Part shown: in pieces, positions 52,771 to 61,429 of the stretch
Numbering within the stretch: the stretch's first letter is position 1
Layout: the number at the start of each line of letters is the position of its first letter
Source: Halalkalibacter urbisdiaboli
Lineage (GTDB): Bacteria > Bacillota > Bacilli > Bacillales > Bacillaceae_D
Reading direction: 5' to 3'
Assembly: GCF_002156385.1 (NCBI RefSeq)
Contig: NZ_MVJM01000006.1
Location: 5,245 to 67,116, forward strand
Length of the DNA stretch: 61,872 nucleotides
Notes under the pieces: generated by a model
Databases searched by the model: none
What the model was told of the DNA's origin: nothing
What the model saw: only the letters and a program-made list of their open reading frames with translations
Position numbers and translations under genes: made by a program

Positions 52771-53060
52771 TTCTCACGTGGTACCACCCAAAATTCCCTT
52801 TATACTTTGCAGCAAAAAGGCTCATGAAGTCTGTGACTCCTATCTGTTAACGCCAGCAACGTTGTCCCCTTATGTTTTAACACACTCGAAAACAAATCCT
52901 CCCAGGACCATCTTCCAATTCTCATCTATACCGGTTCTCAGCTCCCCCGGCTCTCTGATCTAGCATAAAGCTATATAGACAATAAATTGTACTCATCCCT
53001 TCAACGGATTTACTATAGGTCTTCATACATTTTGCTCATTTACTTAGTTTTTCACAAATC
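52737..53060 (-). promoter_or_regulatory. T-box riboswitch leader of metS (methionine specifier ATG)
   Basis: Minus strand leader from about 53060. Stem I contains AGAGAGCCGG and GAACCGG-type conserved elements near 52956-52931. The specifier region GGAAGATGGTCCTGGGAGG places ATG at 52911-52909 followed by a purine, as expected for tRNA-Met. The T-box sequence GGGTGGTACCACG (52789-52777) has the conserved bulge that pairs with the tRNA NCCA end. A terminator follows at once (52770-52737). Uncharged tRNA-Met would favour the antiterminator. I infer metS as the target because it is the next gene. Confidence 0.88.
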
Positions 53061-53067
53061 TATCCAA

Positions 53068-53097
53068 AATATACCGAATTGAACTGGTCACTGTCAA
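53068..53097 (-). promoter_or_regulatory. metS T-box sigma-A promoter
   Basis: Minus strand: perfect -35 TTGACA (53097-53092), 18-bp spacer, -10 TATATT (53073-53068). The -35 box overlaps the stop codon of the herA-like gene, so the two genes share DNA. Confidence 0.82.
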
Positions 53098-54926
53098 GGG
53101 CGGTCATACAACGTAGCAAAAGGAGTTTTTTGTTTTTTTAATTTCCCTTGCTCACATAACCGTTCAAGCTCGCTTTTCCATGTTGAAACATCCCATGATT
53201 TCCCTGATTGTTTATTAATATCAGTCAAATGATTCATTAAACTAACTTCGGCAAGAGGTAAATACGGTTCAACTGCTGCCAACACGTCTTCATCGCCTTT
53301 TGTTTTCATTTGCTGAAGCTCATCAAATGGGTTTAATGTATGAGGACTCGTTGAATGTGCCAAGCGAATTCGAACAGCCATTGTCCTTCCCATGATAGCA
53401 GAGGATACAAATACATCACCTGAGCGTAAATACGGAAGTCGTTTGCCTTCTTCCGCAGTTAAATCGGTTTCCTCTTTAATTGTTTGAATATCGGTGCCTC
53501 TTACTGTACGGAAAACAAATTTTGAATTCAATTGGGCTGTAATCGTTTCATCCAGTAACGTTGGCCGTTGTGTCGCAAAAATGAGAAAGGCTCCGTATTT
53601 TCTCCCCTCCTGTGCAATTTCTTTTAAAACAGATTTTGCCGGCGCATCATACCCTTTTGGTGCAAAATTATGAGCTTCATCAGTCACAATTACAAAAGGT
53701 GGGAAAAACTCCGCCTGCTGATGTTGTAGCTTAGCATCTTTATATGCTCTTCTTTTTCCGTATAGAGCCCCTATCACATAGCTCGAAAAAACTTGAAGAA
53801 GCCAAACAGCACCTTGCACAACAACAAGCTGGCCAGCATGAATCCCTTGTTCTATCGCACGAATGTTTTGTTGAAATAATCCTGCCTGATGCAGACGGTT
53901 TACCCGCCATTGTATGCCCTTGACTGACGCTAATGGCAGACTGCCAAATTGATCAAGAAGCTTTTTAAAGGTCCCGTACCGTTCAATCTCTTCTCGAGTC
54001 ATTCCACCATCATTTACAATGCCTTCTACCTTTTGCTTCCCCATTTCCAATGCTTCTGCTAAATTCGCGACTCGATCACTAAAAGATTGGTAGCTATCCC
54101 GTCTTTTATGAATACTTTGAATGACATTGACCATTGATTCAGTTAATGAGCCCGCAGCTGATAAAAGTCGTTCAACATCCCTTGTACTTAATGCGGAAAA
54201 ATCAACACCTACATCTCGACCAATTTGGACGACCATATATTTATCTCTATATGAAGGTACATCACCAACCCCTTTTGCACTTGCCGCAAAATTCATTTCA
54301 AAATGCGGATCAAATACAAGGGTAGGAATCGATAATTTCATTAACTCCTCAAGCATCACGCGAAGCCCAAATGACTTTCCTGAACCCGATCCCCCAAACA
54401 CGCCGATATGAGGGTATTGCTGCATCGCCCGAATATCAAATATGAAGGGGACACCATTTTGCTGACGAACCTGGTCATTTTCCTGCATATGAAATAGTTG
54501 CTGCAGCTGTGCTGGAATTGACTCTGCAATAAAATCAGTTGATTTTACTTCACCTAATACCATCCCTTCGTGCGGAGAGGCTTTTACTAGCAAGCCTTCA
54601 ATCTCCTCAAAGGACGGATGTCGAACGTGCGCACCTGTTTGAATGGGCTGTGTCGCTTCTTCAAACAAACGGACCTTCGCTAAATGAATGTCATCTGCTC
54701 CTATATCATAGCCGATATGTTCTAATGTTTTTAACACTTGATCATCGACTAAACCTTTATCGAAACCCATTGGTATATATCGGTTATAGGAAAAGGTTTC
54801 AACTACTTCACCCTTTGGCTCATTCAATTGCTGATCTTCAATGACGAACATTTCATTCATTCTAAACTTATGAGTTTTTGAGGCTACATACACTTCATGC
54901 TGTGTGGTTACGCCAACAATTTGCAT
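53094..54926 (-). CDS. HerA-like ATPase
   Basis: 610-residue FtsK-HerA superfamily ATPase, partner of NurA in DNA end resection in archaea and some bacteria. An N-terminal beta-rich HAS-like domain (about 1-50) precedes Walker A GGSGSGKS (178-185), Walker B FVIVTDEAH (411-419, D416, E417) and a sensor segment ATQRPTLLDE (451-460) typical of HerA. The upstream gene encodes a NurA-type nuclease, which supports the HerA assignment over a VirB4- or FtsK-like one. It follows nurA with 59 bp between, and its stop codon lies inside the metS promoter. Confidence 0.87.
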   Translation of the reverse strand: MQIVGVTTQHEVYVASKTHKFRMNEMFVIEDQQLNEPKGEVVETFSYNRYIPMGFDKGLVDDQVLKTLEHIGYDIGADDIHLAKVRLFEEATQPIQTGAHVRHPSFEEIEGLLVKASPHEGMVLGEVKSTDFIAESIPAQLQQLFHMQENDQVRQQNGVPFIFDIRAMQQYPHIGVFGGSGSGKSFGLRVMLEELMKLSIPTLVFDPHFEMNFAASAKGVGDVPSYRDKYMVVQIGRDVGVDFSALSTRDVERLLSAAGSLTESMVNVIQSIHKRRDSYQSFSDRVANLAEALEMGKQKVEGIVNDGGMTREEIERYGTFKKLLDQFGSLPLASVKGIQWRVNRLHQAGLFQQNIRAIEQGIHAGQLVVVQGAVWLLQVFSSYVIGALYGKRRAYKDAKLQHQQAEFFPPFVIVTDEAHNFAPKGYDAPAKSVLKEIAQEGRKYGAFLIFATQRPTLLDETITAQLNSKFVFRTVRGTDIQTIKEETDLTAEEGKRLPYLRSGDVFVSSAIMGRTMAVRIRLAHSTSPHTLNPFDELQQMKTKGDEDVLAAVEPYLPLAEVSLMNHLTDINKQSGKSWDVSTWKSELERLCEQGKLKKQKTPFATLYDRP

Positions 54927-54967
54927 TGATTACTCCTCCTCTTCCTCTCTACTCCCGCTTGGCTGCC

Positions 54968-54982
54968 GCCGCTTCCTGCGGC
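54968..54982. repeat. GC-rich hairpin between nurA and herA
   Basis: GCCGC / GCGGC stem with a 5-nt loop (54968-54982). The neighbouring sequence on the minus strand holds CGGCAGCC, which is also part of the 55-bp array unit. The match is short and may be chance. Confidence 0.4.
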
Positions 54983-54985
54983 TCT

Positions 54986-55948
54986 CTAATAAGGGCGTTC
55001 GGTGCGTTTTCTTGTGAAAAAGCGTTGTCTTGTTTCAGGGTCAATGTATTGTTCAATTAGGGCTTCTACTAGCTTGTCCGTTACACGAACATCCCGGTCT
55101 ATATGGTCGAGCCATAACGGGATTCCTCTACCTTCGCTTGGTGTTAACGTATATAAAAGATCTGCAACTTCATTTTTATGCATGGCCTGTTCCTCTAACA
55201 TATCAAATCCAGTAATGGCAGGGCTCGAGCTTGGGCGCATCCAAACCGACTGCAAACCTGCCTTTTGTTGAATTTCTTCAACAAACAGGGTTTCCCCCTT
55301 ATCTAATATACCAAACAGTAAATCTCTATCATAAGAATAGGGGCGTTTTTGGAAGGATGAAAAACTTGGTAGCTTTACTAAATTTTCTGTCGTAATCTCT
55401 TCAGAAACACCGACTAATAAGACATTTTGTTCTAACGCTAATATTCTAAGCCTATCCCACTCTTTTGGTGCGTCAATTCTGTAGTGATACAAAGCACCAT
55501 CCATCATCATGAATGCTATTTCCTGACTTTCGATTAATTTATAGGCTACTTCAAGTTCTAGCTTTGCTAGCAAGTGAGCCCGCCACTTTACTGGTTGTGT
55601 AGCTTCTTCCTCATCCGTTCGTTCCTCTAATAAAGGAGCGTAAACATCCGAGGCACGACATTCCTGTCCATTCGTTGTTTTTGCTAACGCCTGAAAAAGA
55701 TAAACAACATGGGGGGATTCACCTTTCGTTTGATTAACAGATCCATCAACCGCTGCTAGCTGGCGCCCATTTAAGTATTTCGACAAATCCTCATGAGAAT
55801 AACGGTACATTTGTCGAAATACTGCAGAAGACTGCTTTAATTTTTGTCGAATTATCTTTCTTTCCTCTGTCGATATTTGGTACGTTTGACGAAGTGATTC
55901 TCCTAATTTTTTTACCTTTTCAACAAAATCTGGTGCGAGTTGAAACAT
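54986..55948 (-). CDS. NurA-like 5'-3' nuclease
   Basis: 320-residue protein with the NurA-domain pattern: a DGS motif (residues 68-70 in LAAVDGSVNQ), a second Asp in FMMMDGALY (D150), and DHIDRD (281-286) near the C-terminus. NurA nucleases act with HerA in DNA end processing. The gene is upstream of, and probably co-transcribed with, the herA-like gene. The AddAB system does this job in B. subtilis, where I recall no nurA-herA at this locus. Homologues with this name exist in other Bacillaceae; function here is unproved. Confidence 0.83.
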   Translation of the reverse strand: MFQLAPDFVEKVKKLGESLRQTYQISTEERKIIRQKLKQSSAVFRQMYRYSHEDLSKYLNGRQLAAVDGSVNQTKGESPHVVYLFQALAKTTNGQECRASDVYAPLLEERTDEEEATQPVKWRAHLLAKLELEVAYKLIESQEIAFMMMDGALYHYRIDAPKEWDRLRILALEQNVLLVGVSEEITTENLVKLPSFSSFQKRPYSYDRDLLFGILDKGETLFVEEIQQKAGLQSVWMRPSSSPAITGFDMLEEQAMHKNEVADLLYTLTPSEGRGIPLWLDHIDRDVRVTDKLVEALIEQYIDPETRQRFFTRKRTERPY

Positions 55949-56046
55949 TTTTTAACATCCCCCTCCAAAAAACCTATATATATCAACACTTACACAGTTT
56001 CCATAAATTACACTGTTATTTGGTTAAATAAATAAACAAAAAATAA

Positions 56047-56075
56047 TTGACTTGTTTTGGAAACGCTGGTATTCT
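56047..56075 (+). promoter_or_regulatory. abrB sigma-A promoter
   Basis: Plus strand: TTGACT (56047-56052), 17-bp spacer, TATTCT (56070-56075). Divergent from nurA, about 100 bp apart. The remaining intergenic bases (55949-56046) show no clear nurA promoter. Confidence 0.68.
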
Positions 56076-56091
56076 TAGTTCAGATAGAAAA

Positions 56092-56110
56092 ATGTCGAAT
56101 AATGACACAA
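56092..56110 (+). promoter_or_regulatory. Spo0A operator of abrB
   Basis: ATGTCGAA (56092-56099) matches the 0A box TTGTCGAA at seven of eight positions and is followed by AATGACAC, a weaker second half. Both lie downstream of the start point, the place where Spo0A-P represses abrB in B. subtilis. Confidence 0.7.
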
Positions 56111-56154
56111 ACAAATACAAACCTATGCATAAGTCTGAGAGGAGACACATTATT

Positions 56155-56442
56155 ATGAAATCTACTGGTATCGTTCGTAAAGTTGATGAATTAGGTCGCG
56201 TTGTTATCCCAATTGAGCTTCGTCGTACACTTGATATTGCTGAAAAAGACGCCCTAGAAATTTATGTTGATAATGATCGCATCATTCTTAAGAAGTACAA
56301 GCCAAACATGACTTGCCAAATTACTGGTGAAGTTTCTGATGACAATCTTTCAATTGCTGGTGGAAAAATTATTCTTAGCCCACAAGGTGCTCAAGAGATC
56401 ATTAAAGATCTTCAAGAATATGTTTCTCGTTCTCAAGCATAA
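56155..56442 (+). CDS. abrB: Transition-state regulator AbrB
   Basis: DNA-binding repressor of stationary-phase genes. The 95-residue protein starts MKSTGIVRKVDELGRVVIPI with a swapped-hairpin AbrB domain (residues 1-50) and a C-terminal multimerisation region. AGAGGAGA precedes ATG 56155; the frame is open further upstream but that part is leader and operator. It is one of few plus-strand genes, divergent from nurA and convergent with rsmI. The next gene pair in B. subtilis is also abrB-metS. Confidence 0.97.
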   Translation: MKSTGIVRKVDELGRVVIPIELRRTLDIAEKDALEIYVDNDRIILKKYKPNMTCQITGEVSDDNLSIAGGKIILSPQGAQEIIKDLQEYVSRSQA

Positions 56443-56465
56443 GAACCTAATTTAGTCAATATGGA

Positions 56466-56492
56466 GGGTGAGTCTATCGGACTCACCCTTTT
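56466..56492 (+). terminator. abrB terminator
   Basis: Perfect 9-bp stem GGGTGAGTC / GACTCACCC, 5-nt loop, TTTT on the plus strand, 23 nt after the abrB stop and just before the rsmI stop codon (convergent). Confidence 0.8.
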
Positions 56493-56502
56493 CCATTTAC
56501 TT

Positions 56503-57366
56503 TTATGTATGAAAAGCTTGATAAACCTCTCTTTTCGGGATATCTCTATCAACTGCAACCTTCTTTATTGCTTCTTTCGATGAAACACCGAGGTTTATAT
56601 AATGTTCAACATGCTGGTTTAAACTTAAACTATCCCACCACTGATCTTTAATCTCAACCTCAGTAGCCCCTTCGACAATTAAGCAAAACTCTCCTTTTAT
56701 CGTTCCTTCTTCACACCATTCTACTGCATCCTCTAATGTTCCACGTTGATACTCTTCAAATTTTTTCGTTAATTCTCGACATATACAAATGTTACGACTC
56801 CCTAATACTTCATACATCCCCTTTAACGTATCCTTCAATCGGTGTGGTGCCTCATAAAACATCAACGTTGCCTTGAGTTCCTTTATCTCGTTTAATGCAT
56901 CAAATCGTTGTTTTTTCTGACGTGGTAGGAAACCAACAAATTGAAATTGGTTCGTTGATAATCCCGAAGCAATTAAACTCGTTAAAGCAGCATTCGCACC
57001 TGGAAGCGCAATAACAGAAAGCTCTTCCTGAATGGCAAGTTGTACGAGATCATAACCAGGGTCTGATATAGCTGGCATGCCTGCATCACTAACAAGGGCA
57101 ATGCTCTTACCATTGTTCATTTCTTCAATTAACATAGGACCAGCCGTCTGTTTATTATGCTCATGATAACTAATGAGAGGCGTATCAATCTCAAAATGTC
57201 GACAAAGCTTCATCGTCTGCCTCGTATCTTCAGCAGCAATCATATCGGATTCCTTTAACATTCGGATTGCACGAAAGGTCATGTCTTCTAAATTTCCTAT
57301 TGGTGTTGGAACAAGATATAGATTCCCTTTATTATTCTTCCGTTGATAACTTTGTTGTTGCTTCAT
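56503..57366 (-). CDS. rsmI: 16S rRNA (cytidine1402-2'-O)-methyltransferase
   Basis: Methylates the ribose of C1402 in 16S rRNA. The product (287 residues from ATG 57366) has the tetrapyrrole-methylase-like fold with LYLVPTPIGNLEDMTFRAI near the start and ALVSDAGMPAISDPG. A GTG at 57375 is also in frame, but GAGGTGAG fits ATG 57366 better. It follows yabB by 12 bp; yazA, between them in B. subtilis, is absent. Confidence 0.95.
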   Translation of the reverse strand: MKQQQSYQRKNNKGNLYLVPTPIGNLEDMTFRAIRMLKESDMIAAEDTRQTMKLCRHFEIDTPLISYHEHNKQTAGPMLIEEMNNGKSIALVSDAGMPAISDPGYDLVQLAIQEELSVIALPGANAALTSLIASGLSTNQFQFVGFLPRQKKQRFDALNEIKELKATLMFYEAPHRLKDTLKGMYEVLGSRNICICRELTKKFEEYQRGTLEDAVEWCEEGTIKGEFCLIVEGATEVEIKDQWWDSLSLNQHVEHYINLGVSSKEAIKKVAVDRDIPKREVYQAFHT

Positions 57367-57378
57367 TACCCTCACCTC

Positions 57379-58146
57379 TTATAACGACTCATGATTCAAA
57401 TCTTCCATTCGCTCACCTTCATATACCTGTTTAAATGCCTCTGTATACGTTCCAGTCGTGCTGTAAACTGTAATAGGATTCAAACATATCATACCCGACC
57501 GACCATCCTTAATCCCCTCAAGTAACACCATATTAGCGTCCTTTCCTTCTTTCGGGTGAACAAATTGGACTCTTTTTGGCTCAATCCTATATTTACGCAT
57601 GAGAACAATCATATCAGTTAAGCGTTCAGGTCGGTGCACAAGAGCCACTTTTCCTTTAGATTTCACACATTGACTACTTACCCGAATAACATCCTCTAGT
57701 GTACAATGAATTTCATGGCGGGCAATTGCTAAATGTGGGTTACGATTTCTTTCGTTCTCCGTAATTGTTTCGAAATAAGGCGGATTGCATGTAACCGTAT
57801 CATAAAAATTTCGCTTCAACGTTGAAGGTAAATGATTAATATCCGCATGTAAAAAGGATATATGATGATCTAACGAATTAAGAGCGTTTGACCGCTTCGC
57901 CATCTCATACAAACGTTCTTGTATTTCAACACCTGTAATTCGTGCTTTACTCCGTGTTGCTAATATAAATGGTATGACTCCATTGCCCGTACATAAATCA
58001 AGAAGGTGGCCCTTTTGAATCGGGACATAAGCAAATCTCGCGAGCAACACAGCATCAATCGAAAACGAAAAAACGGAAGGGCTTTGGATAATTTTTAAAT
58101 GACTTCCTGCGATATAATCTAGACGTTCATCATTGCAAAGTTGCAC
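57379..58146 (-). CDS. yabB: tRNA1(Val) adenine-N6-methyltransferase (YabB/TrmN6-like)
   Basis: 255-residue SAM-dependent methyltransferase that probably methylates adenine in a tRNA. Motif I is LDLCTGNGVIPF (about 46-57) and the catalytic NPPY lies at about 121-124 in VTCNPPYFET. Similar NPPY enzymes act on other substrates, so the target is inferred from homology to TrmN6/YfiC. It lies next to yabA and rsmI. Confidence 0.88.
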   Translation of the reverse strand: MQLCNDERLDYIAGSHLKIIQSPSVFSFSIDAVLLARFAYVPIQKGHLLDLCTGNGVIPFILATRSKARITGVEIQERLYEMAKRSNALNSLDHHISFLHADINHLPSTLKRNFYDTVTCNPPYFETITENERNRNPHLAIARHEIHCTLEDVIRVSSQCVKSKGKVALVHRPERLTDMIVLMRKYRIEPKRVQFVHPKEGKDANMVLLEGIKDGRSGMICLNPITVYSTTGTYTEAFKQVYEGERMEDLNHESL

Positions 58147-58212
58147 ATTTTAAACCCCTTTTCCTGCAATATGTAAAAGCTAAACTAAGCAGACCTTGCT
58201 TGGTTTACTATG

Positions 58213-58248
58213 TAAAAAGGCCTTCCGGCTGTACGGAAGGTCCTTTTT
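58213..58248 (-). terminator. yabA terminator
   Basis: Stem AGGACCTTCCG / CGGAAGGCCTT (one mismatch) with a 5-nt loop, followed by TTTT on the minus strand, 5 nt after the yabA stop. Confidence 0.82.
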
Positions 58249-58250
58249 TA

Positions 58251-58595
58251 TTACTTTTGATGTAAGAAGGAGAGGCAGAATAAACAATCATCACCATCTG
58301 AGCGAATGCTTCCATAATGCGTATTGCATACATGAAAACCTTCTTGATACAGACGTGCTAAATTGTCATAGCCTTCTCCAACCGCCGGCTTCTTCTTTTC
58401 TTGCGAAGCCGTTTCATCAGATGGCTCTTCTTCAGGTTCAAGCCGTTCCCTTAAATTTTCATTTTCAATATGCAAATAATGATTTTCTTCTATTAAATAG
58501 GCGAGCTGCTCCTTTAAACCACGTAATTCATGATGGAGTTCACCAAGCCGCTCTTCAATTTGACTCACCTGCGTAAAGATTGCCTTTTTATCCAC
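58251..58595 (-). CDS. yabA: Replication initiation control protein YabA
   Basis: 114-residue regulator that binds DnaA and DnaN and prevents early reinitiation. Residues 1-60 form a Leu/Glu-rich coiled coil; the C-terminal zinc domain holds C-x2-H and C-x2-C ligands (CNTHY and CLFC). Between them is a charged linker. It lies between ricT and yabB, as in B. subtilis. Confidence 0.94.
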   Translation of the reverse strand: MDKKAIFTQVSQIEERLGELHHELRGLKEQLAYLIEENHYLHIENENLRERLEPEEEPSDETASQEKKKPAVGEGYDNLARLYQEGFHVCNTHYGSIRSDGDDCLFCLSFLHQK

Positions 58596-58610
58596 GTTGC
58601 TTCCACCTCA

Positions 58611-59438
58611 TCATTCTGTGGATTCAGTCGCCAAGGTCTCCTTTTCCATTAATTCATCAATTGTAAAATCGAGCACGCGCTCTCCTTCACCTAATTCTAC
58701 TTGAACTAAGCGTTCTAATAAATTCAAACCAACGACTTTCCCATTCCCGAAAGGTGTTGATATTCTCTTGCCTACATCGGGTAATTCTTGTTTTGCTGAT
58801 TCGTACATATCATTTTCATACTTAAGACAACACATTAACCTTCCACATAACCCAGAAATCTTCGCTGGATTTAATGATAGGTTTTGGTCTTTTGCCATTT
58901 TAATCGAAACCGGTTCGAAATCTCCCAAAAATGAGGAACAGCAAAGAACGCGGCCACATGGACCGATGCCACCCAACATTTTTGCTTCATCTCGAACACC
59001 AATTTGTCTAAGCTCAATCCTTGTCCGAAAAATAGCAGCCAAATCCTTCACCAAATCGCGGAAATCAATCCGCCCATCGGCAGTAAAATAGAAGAGTACT
59101 TTATTCCGGTCAAATGTATATTCAACATCAACTAACTTCATATCTAGTTCATGTTCATGTATTTTTTCATTACAAACCGCAAATGCCTTTTGGGCGGCTT
59201 CACGGTTTTCTTGCACCTTAAGCTTGTCCTGTGAAGTCGCAATCCGTATGACTTGCTTTAATGGAAGAACTACGTCATTTTCTTCAACTAACTTCGTTCC
59301 GATCACGACTCGACCATACTCGACTCCTCTAGACGTTTCGACGATGACAGCTTCTCCTTTTTCCAAATCAAAGTTTCCTGGGGAGAAGTAATAGATTTTG
59401 CCCGCTTTTTTAAAACGGACGCCTACAACTTGATGCAA
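58611..59438 (-). CDS. ricT: PSP1-domain protein RicT (YaaT)
   Basis: 275-residue component of the RicA-RicF-RicT complex that speeds phosphorelay and guides RNase Y-dependent RNA processing. The family signature is visible: CGRVLCCSSFLGDFEPVSIK and CGRLMCCLKYEN (about residues 156-205), rich in Cys that bind Fe-S clusters. It lies between holB and yabA. Confidence 0.95.
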   Translation of the reverse strand: MHQVVGVRFKKAGKIYYFSPGNFDLEKGEAVIVETSRGVEYGRVVIGTKLVEENDVVLPLKQVIRIATSQDKLKVQENREAAQKAFAVCNEKIHEHELDMKLVDVEYTFDRNKVLFYFTADGRIDFRDLVKDLAAIFRTRIELRQIGVRDEAKMLGGIGPCGRVLCCSSFLGDFEPVSIKMAKDQNLSLNPAKISGLCGRLMCCLKYENDMYESAKQELPDVGKRISTPFGNGKVVGLNLLERLVQVELGEGERVLDFTIDELMEKETLATESTE

Positions 59439-59442
59439 TCGT

Positions 59443-60432
59443 CTATCCCTCCTGTATGCTGAGCAACAGCTTCTCCATCAAAAGCTGAACGTTTACATTC
59501 GCGCTTAGATGTCGTTTTGCTTCTAAAACGGCAGACATATTTCTACTCATTTTTTCTTGCGAAGTAGAGAGTGCTTGTTGTTCCAGTTGATTTTGTTGGT
59601 CAATATATGTTAATTCATCATATTTACCAACCTGTATATATAAAAGGTCTCGTAACCATAAGAGGATCAAATCAAGACCAAGTTCTTGTTCTCGCCTATC
59701 TTTAAAAAGTGGCAACCATTTTTCTTGCAGAGTAAAAAATACTTGACTTGGTCTGTCATGGAGCTCTTCATATAATTGTATCACTACGCTTCGTGCTTGT
59801 GCAATCCAATCTCCCTCAGTTAGCCCAATTGCTTCATCAAAACTTGTTGTTAAACTTGCCAACACACTGGAAATTACTCTCGATATCCCTTCCTCTTCCA
59901 ACTTTTTCATAAAAGCATCTCTTGGTAATGGTGCAAATGTTAAATGCTGACTCCGTGAATGGATCGTCGGTAAAATCTTTGAACCTCGTTCTGTTAAAAG
60001 AATAGCAACTGTTGGTGCTGTAGGATCCTCTAAAAATTTCAATAAACTATTTCCAGCACTTGCTGTCATTTTATCGGCATCCTCGACAATATATACCTTT
60101 TGTGCTGACTCCATACCACGATACGAAAATTCTTTTTGTAAATGCTCAACCTGTGCCTTTTTTATAGATTGTCCATCAGGTGTTATAAAATGAATATCCG
60201 GATGATTTCCATGCTCAATTCGTTTACAATCCGAACATGTTTGACAAGGCTCTATTCCTAGTCTTTCTTTACAAAAGAAGCTCTTCGCTAATTGAAGAGC
60301 TACTTGTTTTTTTCCTGTTCCTCTACTACCTTCAAATAGATAAGCATGGGCTAATCTATCTTTCTCTAAGCTTCTTTCTAACATTTTTACAACTAGCGGT
60401 TGTGTTAATTTTAAATCTAACCACGTATTCAT
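59443..60432 (-). CDS. holB: DNA polymerase III delta' subunit
   Basis: Clamp-loader subunit. The 329-residue AAA+-like protein has a degenerate P-loop GSRGTGKKQ (about 35-43) and four zinc cysteines in CKERLGIEPCQTCSDCKRIE (about 53-72). SRC-like HSRSQHL sits near residue 160. It lies 12 bp downstream of darA; the gene yaaR that separates them in B. subtilis is missing. Confidence 0.94.
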   Translation of the reverse strand: MNTWLDLKLTQPLVVKMLERSLEKDRLAHAYLFEGSRGTGKKQVALQLAKSFFCKERLGIEPCQTCSDCKRIEHGNHPDIHFITPDGQSIKKAQVEHLQKEFSYRGMESAQKVYIVEDADKMTASAGNSLLKFLEDPTAPTVAILLTERGSKILPTIHSRSQHLTFAPLPRDAFMKKLEEEGISRVISSVLASLTTSFDEAIGLTEGDWIAQARSVVIQLYEELHDRPSQVFFTLQEKWLPLFKDRREQELGLDLILLWLRDLLYIQVGKYDELTYIDQQNQLEQQALSTSQEKMSRNMSAVLEAKRHLSANVNVQLLMEKLLLSIQEG

Positions 60433-60444
60433 TTGCTCTCACCC

Positions 60445-61427
<983 letters not shown>

Positions 61428-61429
61428 GA

